A stretch of 64,000 nucleotides of DNA from VRUE01 sp963816785. GTDB lineage: Bacteria; Actinomycetota; Thermoleophilia; Solirubrobacterales; 70-9. The notes below the pieces were generated by a model. That model saw nothing but the letters and a program-made list of their open reading frames with translations, did not search any database and was not told the DNA's origin. Every line of letters begins with the position of its first letter. Within the stretch, counting starts at the first letter, position 1. The stretch covers positions 62,001 through 126,000 of the forward strand of contig CAWFLL010000002.1 of assembly GCA_963816785.1 (NCBI GenBank). Reading direction: 5' to 3'. Positions 1-8,562 of this stretch are shown in pieces. Position numbers and translations under genes: made by a program.

Positions 1-936
1 GACGACCGGCTCATAGCCGAGCTCGCGGCGCGCCTTCGAGATGTCGATCGTGCACTCCTGGGTCAGGATCCAGGAGCGAAAGTTCGTCATCGGCGGGGCG
101 CCGCCCAGGGGTAGGAACTTCCAGGCCGCCTCGGAGATCCGCGCCAGGGGGGTCGCGGTCCAGGCGGGCAGGCTGCGGTCGGGCGGCTCGACTCCCTGGG
201 TCTCGAGCAGGGCGGTGACGAACTCGCGGAAGACGACCGGCTGCCCGTCGGTGACGAAGTAGGCCTCGCCCGGTCGCCCCTTCTCCGCGGCCAGCAGCAG
301 GCCCTCGACGACGTTGTCGACGTGGGCCGTGTCGGTGACGTTGCGGCCGCCGCCGACCCATGCCCATTTGCCCGCTTCGACCGTTCTGACCATCTCCGGC
401 AGGAGCGTCGTGTCACCCTCGCCCCAGACGAAGCGAGGCCGCAGGGTCACCGCCTCGAAGCCCTCGCGGTTGGCGCGGCGCACGGCAAGCTCCGCCCGCG
501 CCTTCGTCGCCGGGTACGGGGCCCGGGAGTCCGGCCGCAGCGGAGCTTCCTCGTCGACGGTGACGAGCGGTTGGCCGGCCATCAGGGCCGCCTCGGTGCC
601 GCAGTGGATGAAACGGCGCACGCCGGCGGCGGCGCACGCAGCGAGGGTGTTCTCGGTGCCCTCGACGTTGCCCCGCTCGAACTCCCCCCAGGTCCCCCAA
701 TCGCCGAGATGGGCGGCGAGGTGGAAGGCGATCTCGGCCCCGGTGGCCCCCGCCTCGAGTGAGTCGCGGTCGGAGAGGTCTCCGCGGACGGGCTCGGCCC
801 CACGATCGGCGACCAGGTTCGCCGAGGCGTCGGAGCGGGCCAGGGCCCGCACGGCCACCCCTTCGCGCACGAGGCGCTCGATGAGGCGGCCGCCGATGAA
901 GCCCGATCCGCCTGTCACGAATGCCGTCTTGGTCAC
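1..936 (-). CDS. NAD(P)-dependent epimerase / 3-beta-HSD-like SDR (3' end cut by window edge)
   Basis: The reverse-strand reading from a GTG at 936 gives 312 residues that run off the left edge, so the C-terminus is missing. An extended-SDR Rossmann signature (GGSGFIGG, residues 9-16) opens the protein, and the active-site motif YPATK lies at residues 141-145 (Y141, K145). The middle segment (FHLAAHLGDWG, about 71-81) is typical of the 3-beta-hydroxysteroid dehydrogenase / nucleoside-diphosphate-sugar epimerase superfamily. Such enzymes oxidise or reduce a hydroxyl or keto group on a sterol, sugar nucleotide or lipid, and the substrate cannot be told from sequence. The start was chosen because the Rossmann motif sits immediately after it. 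The upstream SD is weak. It diverges from the collagen-like gene at 1066. Confidence 0.85.
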   Translation of the reverse strand, partial: MTKTAFVTGGSGFIGGRLIERLVREGVAVRALARSDASANLVADRGAEPVRGDLSDRDSLEAGATGAEIAFHLAAHLGDWGTWGEFERGNVEGTENTLAACAAAGVRRFIHCGTEAALMAGQPLVTVDEEAPLRPDSRAPYPATKARAELAVRRANREGFEAVTLRPRFVWGEGDTTLLPEMVRTVEAGKWAWVGGGRNVTDTAHVDNVVEGLLLAAEKGRPGEAYFVTDGQPVVFREFVTALLETQGVEPPDRSLPAWTATPLARISEAAWKFLPLGGAPPMTNFRSWILTQECTIDISKARRELGYEPVV

Positions 937-1065
937 GCAGGCCCGATGTTAGAGGGGTCGGTCAGATGTCCAATTCGCTTGGGCAGGGCCTCCGGTGCTT
1001 GATACGCCTGTGATGGCAGTTGAGTCCATTCGGCAGGTGTGCGACGCGACTCGGAGGTGGGCGTT

Positions 1066-2117
1066 ATGAACTTGACCATCAAGCGGCGGCGGATCTCCGT
1101 GGCCCTGGTGGGGCTGATGGCCGCCGTGGCGGTCATGATCCTGGGCGCCGGCCCCGGCCTTGCCCAGGCCGACGCGGGGCACGCATCCGCCAAGAAGTCG
1201 AAAAAAGGCCCACGGGGCAAACGCGGCCCGAAAGGGCCCAAAGGCGCTCAGGGCCCTCCCGGGCCCCAGGGTCCGGTTGGGGCGCCCGGCCCGAAGGGCG
1301 ACCCGGGCCCACCCGGCGCTGACGGTCCCCAGGGCCCGACCGGGCCAACTGGCCCGAGCGGCGCGAGGGGAGCCACCGGCACAACGGGCGCGACAGGTGC
1401 CACGGGCGCGACCGGGGCTTCAGGTGCCGCCGGGGCGACCGGGGCTTCAGGTGCCGCCGGGGCGACCGGGGCTTCAGGTGCCGCCGGGGCGACCGGGCCG
1501 ACGGGACCCACCGGGCCGACTGGGCCCGCCGGCGGCCCGACGGGCGACACGGGACCGACCGGCCCGACCGGTGATACGGGCCCGACCGGTGACACCGGTC
1601 CCGCCGGGGACACCGGCCCGACAGGCGATACCGGTGCAACCGGCGACACCGGCCCCCAGGGGCCGACTGGCCCGACAGGCGACACCGGGGCGACCGGGGA
1701 TACCGGCGCCACCGGCGACACCGGCCCGCAGGGACCGACTGGGGACACCGGTGCGACCGGCGACACCGGTGCGACCGGCGACACCGGCCCGCAGGCGCAC
1801 CGGCGACCGGCGACACCGGGACGACCGGCGACACCGGCCCGACGGGTGCGACCGGCCCGGCCGGCAGCGAAGTGGTGACGGGCACCGCCAGCCTCGGCAC
1901 CTCGACTGCGGACTGCTCCGGGGGCAGCGTCCTCCTGGGTGGTGGGTTCGAGCTCGTCGGAGTGGGCGCAAATCCCCCCTCTGCAACGGACGACGTCCTC
2001 GAGAGCCGACCCAACGGCGATGGAACCGGCTGGGAAGCCACGGTGTTCCAACTCACCAACGCAACCGAAATCATCGCCTACGCGGTCTGCTCGACCACCA
2101 CATCCGTAGAAACCTAA
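1066..2117 (+). CDS. Secreted collagen-like repeat protein, frameshifted near 1794
   Basis: An ATG at 1066 follows a GGAGGTG Shine-Dalgarno at 7 nt. The N-terminus has a signal peptide (hydrophobic stretch about residues 9-33), then a basic KK/KR segment, then roughly 210 residues of Gly-X-Y triplets (GPTG, GATG, GDTG). A 27-bp unit is tandemly repeated around 1420-1500. In this frame the triplets collapse after GDTGPQ (about 1794) into an Arg/Pro tail that stops at 1878. In the +2 frame the G-X-Y pattern continues (GDTGTTGDTGPTG), followed by a compact C-terminal domain of about 80 residues ending at 2117. A single missing base near 1794 would join them. The intact product would be a surface or extracellular collagen-like protein. 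The break may be an assembly error or repeat slippage. Confidence 0.75.
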
Positions 2118-2132
2118 GAAGCTGTACTGCGC

Positions 2133-2161
2133 GAGCGCCCCGGCCTCAGGCCGGGGCGCTC
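2133..2161 (+). terminator. GC-rich hairpin terminator after the collagen-like gene
   Basis: A perfect 13-bp stem (GAGCGCCCCGGCC / GGCCGGGGCGCTC) with a TCA loop begins 16 nt after the stop at 2117. There is no clear T-tract, so it is the GC-hairpin type often seen in high-GC actinomycetes. Confidence 0.7.
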
Positions 2162-2186
2162 GGCGTAGGTGGATAGCCTGCCCTCG

Positions 2187-3029
2187 ATGAGATCGGCATT
2201 GGTGACCGGCGCTTCGACCGGGATCGGGCGGGCGACGGCGCTCTGGCTCGACTCCCGGGGCTGGCTGGTCTTCGCGGGTGTCCGCACGGAGGAGGACGCG
2301 GCGGCCCTGCGGGAGGACGGGTCGGAGCGGTTGCAGGCGCTGCTCCTCGACGTCACCAGCGCCGAGCAGATCGAGGCCGCAGCCCACCGCGTCGGCGAGG
2401 AGACCGAGGGCGCCGGGCTCGACGGGCTCATCAACAACGCCGGGATCGCCGTTCCCGGGCCCCTGGAGACGCTTCCGATCGACGACTTCCGCCGCCAGCT
2501 CGAGGTCAACCTGACCGCCCAGATCGCCGTCACCAAGGCGATGCTGCCGTCGATTCGGACGGCACGGGGCCGCATAGTCTTCATCACCTCGATCGGCGGC
2601 CTGATGGCGTTCCCGATGTTCGGCGCCTACCACGCGGCAAAGTTCGGCCTCGAGGCGGTCGGCGACGTCTTCCGCCGGGAGCTGGCGCCGTGGGGCATCC
2701 GGGTCGCGGTGGTCGAGCCGGGCTCGATCGCGACCCCGATCTGGGAGCGCGGGGTCAGCGAGGCCGACACCCTGCTCGAGCGCGCATCCGAGGAGGAGAA
2801 GGCGCTCTACCCCAACTACATCGCCGCCTACCCGAAGGTGGCGCGAAGGGCCGCGGCGCGTGGGATGCCGCCCGAGAAGGTCGCCGCGACAATCGAGCGG
2901 GCCCTGACCTCGGCCCGCCCCCGCACCCGCTACCTGGTCGGGGCGGACGCCCGCGCCCAGGCGCTGCTGGGCCGCATCCTTCCGGATCGCGTCACCGATC
3001 GGTTGATCGCCCGCTTCAGCGGCCTCTAG
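2187..3029 (+). CDS. Classical short-chain dehydrogenase/reductase
   Basis: This 280-residue protein has the full classical SDR set: cofactor motif TGASTGIG (residues 7-14), the NNAG segment, catalytic Ser in FITSIGG and YHAAK as the catalytic Tyr/Lys pair. The C-terminal part (PGSIATPIW) is also standard. It should reduce or oxidise a ketone/alcohol with NAD(P)H. The overall pattern resembles 17-beta-HSD/retinol-dehydrogenase-like SDRs, but the substrate is unknown. I chose the ATG at 2187. An in-frame GTG at 2169 would add six residues and lies only 7 nt after the upstream hairpin. It ends 5 nt before the convergent cyclase gene's 3' end. Confidence 0.88.
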   Translation: MRSALVTGASTGIGRATALWLDSRGWLVFAGVRTEEDAAALREDGSERLQALLLDVTSAEQIEAAAHRVGEETEGAGLDGLINNAGIAVPGPLETLPIDDFRRQLEVNLTAQIAVTKAMLPSIRTARGRIVFITSIGGLMAFPMFGAYHAAKFGLEAVGDVFRRELAPWGIRVAVVEPGSIATPIWERGVSEADTLLERASEEEKALYPNYIAAYPKVARRAAARGMPPEKVAATIERALTSARPRTRYLVGADARAQALLGRILPDRVTDRLIARFSGL

Positions 3030-3034
3030 CCCGA

Positions 3035-6000
3035 TCAGCCGGCGGCGGCAAGCGCGTCACGCTCGCCCTCTATGAAGGCGAGCGTCAGGTCCGCCCCGGT
3101 TTCGGTTGCGATCGCCCTGGCCTCGTCGAGCGCCTCCTGGACACCGTCCTCACCGGCGGCGATGCGGGCGCGGGCCAGCGCCAGGAGGGAGTGGGGCAGT
3201 GTCCAGCGCAGGCCGTGCTCGCGAGCGTTTCGGACCGAGCTCTCGGCGACGCTGATGGCCTCCGGCGCCCTTCCGAGCCCAGTCAGGGCTTCGGCACGGA
3301 TCCCGGCTCGCCAGGCCTCCATCTCGCCCCCGTCCGGCATCGCCTCTCGATAGATGCGCTCAGCCGTGTCGATCGACTCCAGAGCGCCGGCGAAGTCTTC
3401 GGCCACGAGCTGGACCGTGGCGAGGTTGGCGACCGCGAGCGTGCGCGAGAAGACGTCGCCCAGCCGCTCGGTCAGGTCGCAGTTGCGCCGCCCCAGCGCC
3501 ATCCCCCCCTCGATGTCACCGCGCATCGCCAGCAGGAAGGCGAGGTTGCTCCGGACCCAGCTTGCGGTCTCCGGATCGCCGTCCTCGGTGGCGATCCGCA
3601 GCGAGGTGTTGAGCATCGCTTCGGCCTCGTCGAGCCTGTTGCGCTCGCGCAGCGCCAGCCCCTTGCTCATGTACGCGTACGCGATCGGGCTGCCAACCAG
3701 GACCCCGGCCCCGATCTGACGATCGCCGCCCGTCAGCTCCAGCAGCTCGTCGAGCGCCTTTTCGAAGCCGTCGAGGTCGCCCGTGATCAGGTGGGGATAG
3801 GCGCCGATCGCGCGGACCGCGACGCGCAGGTGCGGATCTCCCGCTTCGTCGGCCAGGCGGTTTGCGGCGGCGGCATCGGCGAGCCATTTCTCCGGATTGC
3901 GGGCGACGCCCGGGCGGGTTCCGATCGCGGTCCGCAGCAGCGCCAGCGAGTGCGTGTCGTTGGTCCTGGTCGCGATCTCCTCCGCCTCGTCGATCAGCCG
4001 CTGTTCCTCGTCGCCGTCCATCCCCAATCGCCACGCGTAGTCGAGCTGAAGCAGGCGCGAGGTGACCGCCAGCGACGCCGCTTCGGCATCCGCTTCCGGG
4101 TCCGGGACGAGCGTCATCACCGCCCGCCACAGCCGCTGCGCCTCGCGGGGCTGGCTGTGACCCGCCCAGTACGCGGCGCGGGCCGACCAGCGGGCCGCCT
4201 CGCGCAGCTCGCCTCCCGCCTCCATGTGGTGGGCGATCAGCGCCGCCAGCTCATCGTGCCGATCGGGGTTGAGCTCGATCGTCGCCCGCCCGGTCGCCGC
4301 GTGCGTCCTCGCCCGCTGCTCGGCGAGCTGCGAGCCGTAGGCGACCTCGCGGGTGAGGGGGTGGCTGAAGGCGATCACGCGCTCCGGATAGAGCTCGGCC
4401 TCATAGAGGAACTCGGCCTCGATCGCGCTGCGCAGCGCCGCCTCGCACTGATCCGGGTCGGTGAACCCGGAGACTGGGACCAGGGCGCTGTGGGGGATCT
4501 CCTTGCCGGCCACCGACGCCGCCTGGAGAAGGCGCTTCGCATCGGGATCGAGCCGATCGATCCGCGCCGCGAGCACGGTCTGGACGCTGGCGGGGACGCT
4601 GACGTCGCAGACCGGCCGGACTAGCTGCTGGGCCCCACGCTCGCCCTCGAGGGACCCATTCTCGGAGAGCTCGCGGACGATCTCCTCGATGAAGAACGGA
4701 TTGCCGGCGGTCCGCTCGTGGATCAGGTCCGCGAGCCCGTCGAGCGATGGGTCCTCACCGACCAGGTCGCGCAGCATCTGACCGGTGTCGCCTGGGCCGA
4801 GCGGCTCGAGCGCGATCTGGCGGTAGAGGGGAGGATCTGCCCACTCCGGCGTGTATTCGGGGCGGAAGTTGACGATCGCCAGCGTCGGCGTCCCGTCCAC
4901 CGAGCTCAGCAGCTCGCCGAGGAGAGCCTCGCTCCCCTCGTCCATCCAGTGCAAATCCTCGATCACCGTGACCACCGGGTCGCGGCGGTTGGGGGCGCGG
5001 ACGAGACGGCAAACGGCGCTGCCCAGGGCGCGGTGCCGGGCCTCGGGGCTGAGCTGCGGCAGCGGGCGGTCGGGGTCCGGCACCCCCATGAAGTCGAACA
5101 GCAGCGGCAGCTCGTCGACGAAGTCGGGGTCGAGCAGCAGCACCCGCCCGGCGATCTTCTCCCGCGCCACCCGCTCGGTAGCGGAGTCGGTGATGCCGAA
5201 GTAGCCGCGCAGCATCTGCAGGACGGGCGCGAACGGCGTCTCCTGCCCGTGCGCCTGCGCCTGCGCTTCGTAGACGTCCATGCCCTGGGCACGGCACAGT
5301 TCGGCGAACTCGTGCGAGAGGCGGCTCTTGCCGAGCCCCGCATCGGCGACGATTCCGACCACCGCGCCCGCCCTCGACTGGGCCGAGGCGAGGGCCTCCT
5401 CGAGGGTCCGCATCTCCTCGGCGCGGCCGACGAACGGTGAGAAGCCGCGCTCGCGCGAGAGGTCGAGCCGCGAGCGGGCGGAGCCAACCCCGATCAGCTC
5501 GAAGACCCTGACCGGTCGGCTGGCGCCCTTGATCTCGAACTCGCCGAGATCCTCCAACTCCAGGAATCCCTGGGCCAGCTCGGCGGCGTCCTCGGCCAGA
5601 TAGGCCTTTCCGGGCTCCGCCAGGGCCTCCATCCGCTGCGCGAGCCCGACCGTGTGCCCGATCGCGGTGTAGTCGCCGTCGCTCCCCTGGCCGATCGCAC
5701 CGGCGACCACCTCGCCCGAGTTGATGCCGATCCGCGCCGAGAAGTTGAGGCCGTGCTTGCGCCGCAGCTCGGCGGCGTACTCGGAGATGTCGTCGCGCAT
5801 TCTCAGGGCCGCGTAACAGGCTCGCCTGGCGTGGTCCTCGTGGGCGATCGGCGCTCCGAAGACGGCCATGATCCCGTCGCCGGTGAATTTGTCGACCGTG
5901 CCCTCGAAGCGCTGGACCGCGTCGGAGAGGATCGAGAAGAAGCGCTGCATGATGGCCCGCCACTGCTCGGGGTCCTGCTGCTCGGCCATGTCCATCGACC

Positions 6001-6070
6001 CCATGACGTCGGCGAACAGCACGGTGACGAGCTTGCGCTCGCCATCCGGCTCCATACGCGCCTCGCTCAC
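3035..6070 (-). CDS. Class III adenylate/guanylate cyclase-AAA ATPase-TPR regulator
   Basis: The protein has 1011 residues. Residues ~12-190 form a class III nucleotide cyclase domain with metal-binding segments VLFADVMGSM and FTGDGIMAVFGAP and the RIGINSGEVVAG motif. A linker leads to a large STAND-like/AAA ATPase beginning FVGRAEEM (about residue 215) with Walker A ADAGLGKS and a Walker B-like VTVIEDLHWMD. The remaining ~500 residues are helical TPR-like repeats. This architecture occurs widely in actinomycetes and is presumed to sense a ligand or partner through the TPRs and couple ATP binding to cyclic nucleotide production. The start is GTG 6068-6070; an ATG five codons downstream is an alternative. 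It diverges from the nitrilase-tetR operon, and the operator lies between them, so it may share that regulation. Confidence 0.88.
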   Translation of the reverse strand: MSEARMEPDGERKLVTVLFADVMGSMDMAEQQDPEQWRAIMQRFFSILSDAVQRFEGTVDKFTGDGIMAVFGAPIAHEDHARRACYAALRMRDDISEYAAELRRKHGLNFSARIGINSGEVVAGAIGQGSDGDYTAIGHTVGLAQRMEALAEPGKAYLAEDAAELAQGFLELEDLGEFEIKGASRPVRVFELIGVGSARSRLDLSRERGFSPFVGRAEEMRTLEEALASAQSRAGAVVGIVADAGLGKSRLSHEFAELCRAQGMDVYEAQAQAHGQETPFAPVLQMLRGYFGITDSATERVAREKIAGRVLLLDPDFVDELPLLFDFMGVPDPDRPLPQLSPEARHRALGSAVCRLVRAPNRRDPVVTVIEDLHWMDEGSEALLGELLSSVDGTPTLAIVNFRPEYTPEWADPPLYRQIALEPLGPGDTGQMLRDLVGEDPSLDGLADLIHERTAGNPFFIEEIVRELSENGSLEGERGAQQLVRPVCDVSVPASVQTVLAARIDRLDPDAKRLLQAASVAGKEIPHSALVPVSGFTDPDQCEAALRSAIEAEFLYEAELYPERVIAFSHPLTREVAYGSQLAEQRARTHAATGRATIELNPDRHDELAALIAHHMEAGGELREAARWSARAAYWAGHSQPREAQRLWRAVMTLVPDPEADAEAASLAVTSRLLQLDYAWRLGMDGDEEQRLIDEAEEIATRTNDTHSLALLRTAIGTRPGVARNPEKWLADAAAANRLADEAGDPHLRVAVRAIGAYPHLITGDLDGFEKALDELLELTGGDRQIGAGVLVGSPIAYAYMSKGLALRERNRLDEAEAMLNTSLRIATEDGDPETASWVRSNLAFLLAMRGDIEGGMALGRRNCDLTERLGDVFSRTLAVANLATVQLVAEDFAGALESIDTAERIYREAMPDGGEMEAWRAGIRAEALTGLGRAPEAISVAESSVRNAREHGLRWTLPHSLLALARARIAAGEDGVQEALDEARAIATETGADLTLAFIEGERDALAAAG

Positions 6071-6096
6071 CTAGCAATCGTAGCCACGTTGCCTCC

Positions 6097-6135
6097 TATA
6101 CTGGACCGAGACCGATTGACTGGTCAGTCAATCGG
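6097..6135 (+). promoter_or_regulatory. Promoter -10 box and TetR-type palindromic operator
   Basis: TATACT (6097-6102) is a good -10 box for the nitrilase-tetR operon. Ten nt downstream lies a near-perfect inverted repeat: arms CCGATTGACTG (6112-6122) and CAGTCAATCGG (6125-6135) around a 2-bp centre, as expected for a TetR-family operator. A binding site over the transcription start would block initiation. The site also lies about 42 bp from the start of the divergent cyclase. Its inner 20 bp recur, inverted, in front of the acyl-CoA dehydrogenase at 52654. Confidence 0.75.
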
Positions 6136-6167
6136 GCTGAGAAAACCAAGAGGGCCGAGAGGGAGCA

Positions 6168-6995
6168 TTGCGGGCAGCGGCGGTACAGCTCAATTCGACG
6201 GATGACAAGGCGCGGAACATCGCCACCGCGGAGCGGCTGGTTCGCGCCGCGGCGGCGGACGGCGCGACCCTCGTCGCCCTGCCTGAGAAGTGGAACCTCC
6301 TCGCCGCCGGAGAGAAGCTGCTCGCCGAGGCCGAGCCGCTCGACGGCCCGAGCCTGACCGCGGCGCGCAGCTGGGCCCGCGACCTCGGCATCCACCTGCT
6401 CGCGGGCAGCATCTCCGCGAGCGGCCCGGAGAAGGCGTTCAACACCTCGGTTCTGATCGGCCCCGACGGCGCCGACCTCGCCGTCTACCGCAAGATCCAC
6501 ATGTTCGACGTCGAGGTCGGCGACGTCACCTACCGCGAGTCCGAGTTCGAGGACCCGGGCGACGAGCTCGTCACCGCCTCGCTCGGCGAGGCCGATCTCG
6601 GCCTGACGGTCTGCTACGACCTCCGCTTCCCGGAGCTGTACCGGATCCTGGCGCTGCGTGGCGCTCTCCTGATCTCGGTGCCTTCCGCGTTCACGGCGAC
6701 CACCGGACGCGACCACTGGGAGGTGCTGCTGCGGGCTCGCGCGATCGAGAACCAGGTCTTCCTGATCGCGCCCAACCAGATCGGCAAGGCGCCCCCCCAG
6801 TACGACTCCTACGGGCGTTCTTCGATCGTCGACCCGTGGGGGGACGTCCTCGCGGTAGCTCCGGACGAGGAGTGCTTCGTCGCGGCGGACCTCGACCTCG
6901 CGGCCCAGGACCGGCTCCGCGAGTCGTTGCCCTCGCTCGCCAACCGCCGGCCCGAGGCCTACGCCTGGCCCCAGCTCGCGGAGGCTCGCGCCTGA
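6168..6995 (+). CDS. Carbon-nitrogen hydrolase, Nit1/Nit2-type (omega-amidase-like)
   Basis: This 275-residue nitrilase-superfamily enzyme has a recognisable catalytic Glu-Lys-Cys triad: Glu in LPEKWNLL, Lys in YRKIHMFDVE and Cys in CYDLRFPELYR. The sequence is closest to the Nit family, whose characterised members are omega-amidases or deaminated-glutathione amidases, so a role in amide repair or detoxification is likely. The start is a TTG at 6168 preceded by GAGAGGGAG, with the conserved RAAAVQLNS opening immediately after it. It is the first gene behind the palindromic operator and overlaps the tetR gene by 1 nt (TGATG), which indicates translational coupling. Confidence 0.88.
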   Translation: MRAAAVQLNSTDDKARNIATAERLVRAAAADGATLVALPEKWNLLAAGEKLLAEAEPLDGPSLTAARSWARDLGIHLLAGSISASGPEKAFNTSVLIGPDGADLAVYRKIHMFDVEVGDVTYRESEFEDPGDELVTASLGEADLGLTVCYDLRFPELYRILALRGALLISVPSAFTATTGRDHWEVLLRARAIENQVFLIAPNQIGKAPPQYDSYGRSSIVDPWGDVLAVAPDEECFVAADLDLAAQDRLRESLPSLANRRPEAYAWPQLAEARA

Positions 6996-7597
6996 TGGCC
7001 TCGAAAGCCCCCCCGATCGACAAGCGCCGCCAGATCCTCGATGCGGCGATCGGGGTCTTCGCCCGCCAGGGCTTTCACTCGACCAGGGTCTCCGACATCG
7101 CCGATGAGGCGGGCGTCGCCTACGGGCTCGTCTACCACTACTTCAGCTCCAAGGAGGAGGTGCTGAACGAGCTGTTCACCGAGCGCTGGTCGCTGCTGCT
7201 GGCCGCGATCGATGAGGCCGACAGGGCCGGCCAGGCCCCGCGCGCCAAGCTGGAGACGGTCGCCGGGTTCATCATCGAGTCCTACCGCCACGACCCGGAG
7301 CTGATGAAGGTGATCATCGTCGAGGTGACGCGGGCCGCCAACTCCTTCGGGCGCACCCACCTGCGGGAGATCCGCCGCGCCTACGACTCGATCGCCAGGA
7401 TCGTCGAAGAGGGGCAGGAATCGGGAGCGTTCCGCACCGACATCGACCCGGCCTTCGCCTCGATGGCCTTCTATGGCGCGATCGAGCAGCTCCTCTCCGG
7501 TTGGATCTTCGAGCTGATCCCGGCGTCCGACTCAGACTTCGTGGCGGCAAAGGATTTTGTCGTCGCGACGATCTGCGACGGGCTCGAGCCTCGATAG
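6995..7597 (+). CDS. TetR/AcrR-family transcriptional regulator
   Basis: This 200-residue protein has an N-terminal helix-turn-helix (ILDAAIGVFARQGF ... VSDIADEAGVAYGLVYHYF, residues ~14-53) followed by an all-helical ligand-binding domain. The ATG at 6995 overlaps the nitrilase stop. Because a TetR-type palindrome sits at the operon promoter, it most likely represses its own operon. The second copy of the palindrome, upstream of acyl-CoA dehydrogenase (52707), suggests an acyl-CoA or fatty acid ligand of the kind used by FadR/KstR-like TetR proteins. The ligand assignment is inference only. Confidence 0.9.
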   Translation: MASKAPPIDKRRQILDAAIGVFARQGFHSTRVSDIADEAGVAYGLVYHYFSSKEEVLNELFTERWSLLLAAIDEADRAGQAPRAKLETVAGFIIESYRHDPELMKVIIVEVTRAANSFGRTHLREIRRAYDSIARIVEEGQESGAFRTDIDPAFASMAFYGAIEQLLSGWIFELIPASDSDFVAAKDFVVATICDGLEPR

Positions 7598-7615
7598 GTA
7601 AGGTCGCTGCCGGGT

Positions 7616-7750
7616 ATGGACAACGACATCGTGAAACGACTCGTGTGGAGCGGAGTGCTCGCGGCGAGCAGCGCCCTGGCAAGCATCGCGGCGTCGCGGG
7701 TTGCCGCCGTCCTCTGGCGGCGGCTCTTCGACGAGGAGCCTCCGGAGTAG
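7616..7750 (+). CDS. Small single-span membrane protein (44 aa)
   Basis: An ATG at 7616 opens 44 codons ending at TAG 7750. The product starts MDNDIVKRLVWSG, has one Ala-rich hydrophobic segment (about residues 10-32, with GVLAASSALASIAASRVAAV) and ends with a charged tail, RRLFDEEPPE. It has no recognised family. It lies 18 nt after tetR and 8 nt before the holin-X-like gene, so it is probably the first gene of a small membrane-protein operon. Confidence 0.55.
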   Translation: MDNDIVKRLVWSGVLAASSALASIAASRVAAVLWRRLFDEEPPE

Positions 7751-7758
7751 GCGATCGA

Positions 7759-8184
7759 ATGTCTGGACCGGGCGTCAATCCACCCAAGCCGTCCGACGAG
7801 AAATCGGTCGGCGAGCTGATCTTCGACGTCTCCGAAAAGACCTCGACCCTGATTCGCGAGGAGATCGAGCTGGCCAAGGCGGAGGTCAGCGAGAAAGTCG
7901 GCAAGATCCTGCGTGGGTCGGCGGTCGGGGTTGCCGCCGGGGTCTTCGCCTTCCTCGCCCTGATCCTGGTCATGGAGGGCTTCGCCTGGCTTCTGAACGA
8001 AGAGGTCTTCGACGGCAAGGCCTGGCCCGGGTTCTTCATCGAGGCGGCGATCTTCCTCCTGATCGCCGCCGGCGCCGGGTTCTTCGCCTACCGCTCGGTC
8101 CAGGCCGGCGCGCCGCCGGTGCCCGAACAGGCGATCGAGGAGGCGAAGCGGACCAGGGAGATGCTCGAAGGGGAGGATCGTTGA
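7759..8184 (+). CDS. Phage-holin-family / actinobacterial holin-X-like membrane protein (YqjE-like)
   Basis: This 141-residue protein has a conserved N-terminal amphipathic segment (VGELIFDVSEKTSTLIREEIELAKAE split by charges), two transmembrane helices (about 54-77 and 92-113) and a charged C-terminus. This is the arrangement of the phage_holin_3_6 / holin-X family, which despite its name is a chromosomal membrane protein usually paired with DUF3618/YqjD-like partners. The exact role is unknown; stress-linked membrane association is usually inferred. The start ATG is 7759. The gene overlaps the next one by 4 nt. Confidence 0.75.
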   Translation: MSGPGVNPPKPSDEKSVGELIFDVSEKTSTLIREEIELAKAEVSEKVGKILRGSAVGVAAGVFAFLALILVMEGFAWLLNEEVFDGKAWPGFFIEAAIFLLIAAGAGFFAYRSVQAGAPPVPEQAIEEAKRTREMLEGEDR

Positions 8185-8432
8185 GCGCGCACCCTGAGCC
8201 CACCCGGCCCCCGACCGCCGGAATGCCCGGCCGCTCGTCTGCAGAGATCCGCCGCGACATCGACGTCCAGCGCCAGGACCTCGGCCGCTCGGTCGAGGTG
8301 CTTCGAACGAAGGTCGCCGAGCTGACCGACTGGCGCCGCCAGGTGCGCGAGCACAAACACGAACTGGCGATCGGCGCCGCCGTCGTCGGCTTCGCGATCG
8401 GCGGCTACCTCGCTCTGCGTAGACGCCGGTAG
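8181..8432 (+). CDS. DUF3618-type small membrane protein
   Basis: This 83-residue protein starts at TTG 8181 with GGGGAGG 4 nt upstream and overlaps the previous stop. The segment SSAEIRRDIDVQRQDLGRSV is the typical DUF3618 opening. A basic amphipathic helix follows, then one transmembrane helix (IGAAVVGFAIGGYLAL) and an RRRR end. DUF3618 proteins commonly sit next to holin-X-like genes, as here. The family resembles YqjD/ElaB-type tail-anchored proteins that associate with ribosomes or membranes in stationary phase, but no direct function is established. Confidence 0.75.
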   Translation: MSAHPEPTRPPTAGMPGRSSAEIRRDIDVQRQDLGRSVEVLRTKVAELTDWRRQVREHKHELAIGAAVVGFAIGGYLALRRRR

Positions 8433-8470
8433 TTCGGCGATTTCAAGGAACGCAGCGCCGCACCGGACAC

Positions 8471-8562
8471 GGAGCGAGGGCCTGTCCATTTCTGTTTCTT
8501 CAGGCCCGAGCGGGAGCAGAGGATGCAGCGCTTGTTTTCTCCCGCGTCCGGGGCGGCTTGGG
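8471..8562. repeat. Intergenic degenerate repeat copies between DUF3618 and degV genes
   Basis: The spacer holds a diverged copy of the mini-ORF element found at 31765/39779/46360/48351: GGAGCGAG, then CCATTTCTGTTTCTT, then CGAGCG occur in the same order and spacing as in the 46360 copy. It is followed directly by AGCAGAGGA ... CCCGCGTCCGGGG.CGGCTTGG, which matches the hairpin repeat inside the MoxR gene (48954-49015). The GGGCCTG/CAGGCCC arms could also act as a bidirectional terminator for the converging genes. Confidence 0.5.

Noticed and set aside
1248..2633. Long reverse-strand open frame with Pro/Val repeats across the collagen-like gene
   Set aside because: It is the antisense of Gly-X-Y codons; the forward strand has the SD, signal peptide and family domains.
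2690..4624. Forward open frame of over 600 codons overlapping the SDR and cyclase genes
   Set aside because: Arg/Asp-rich shadow of the well-supported reverse-strand cyclase; no motif or SD.
7759..8184. Possible prophage because of a holin-family match
   Set aside because: Holin-X/DUF3618 pairs are ordinary chromosomal genes in actinomycetes; no other phage gene is near.
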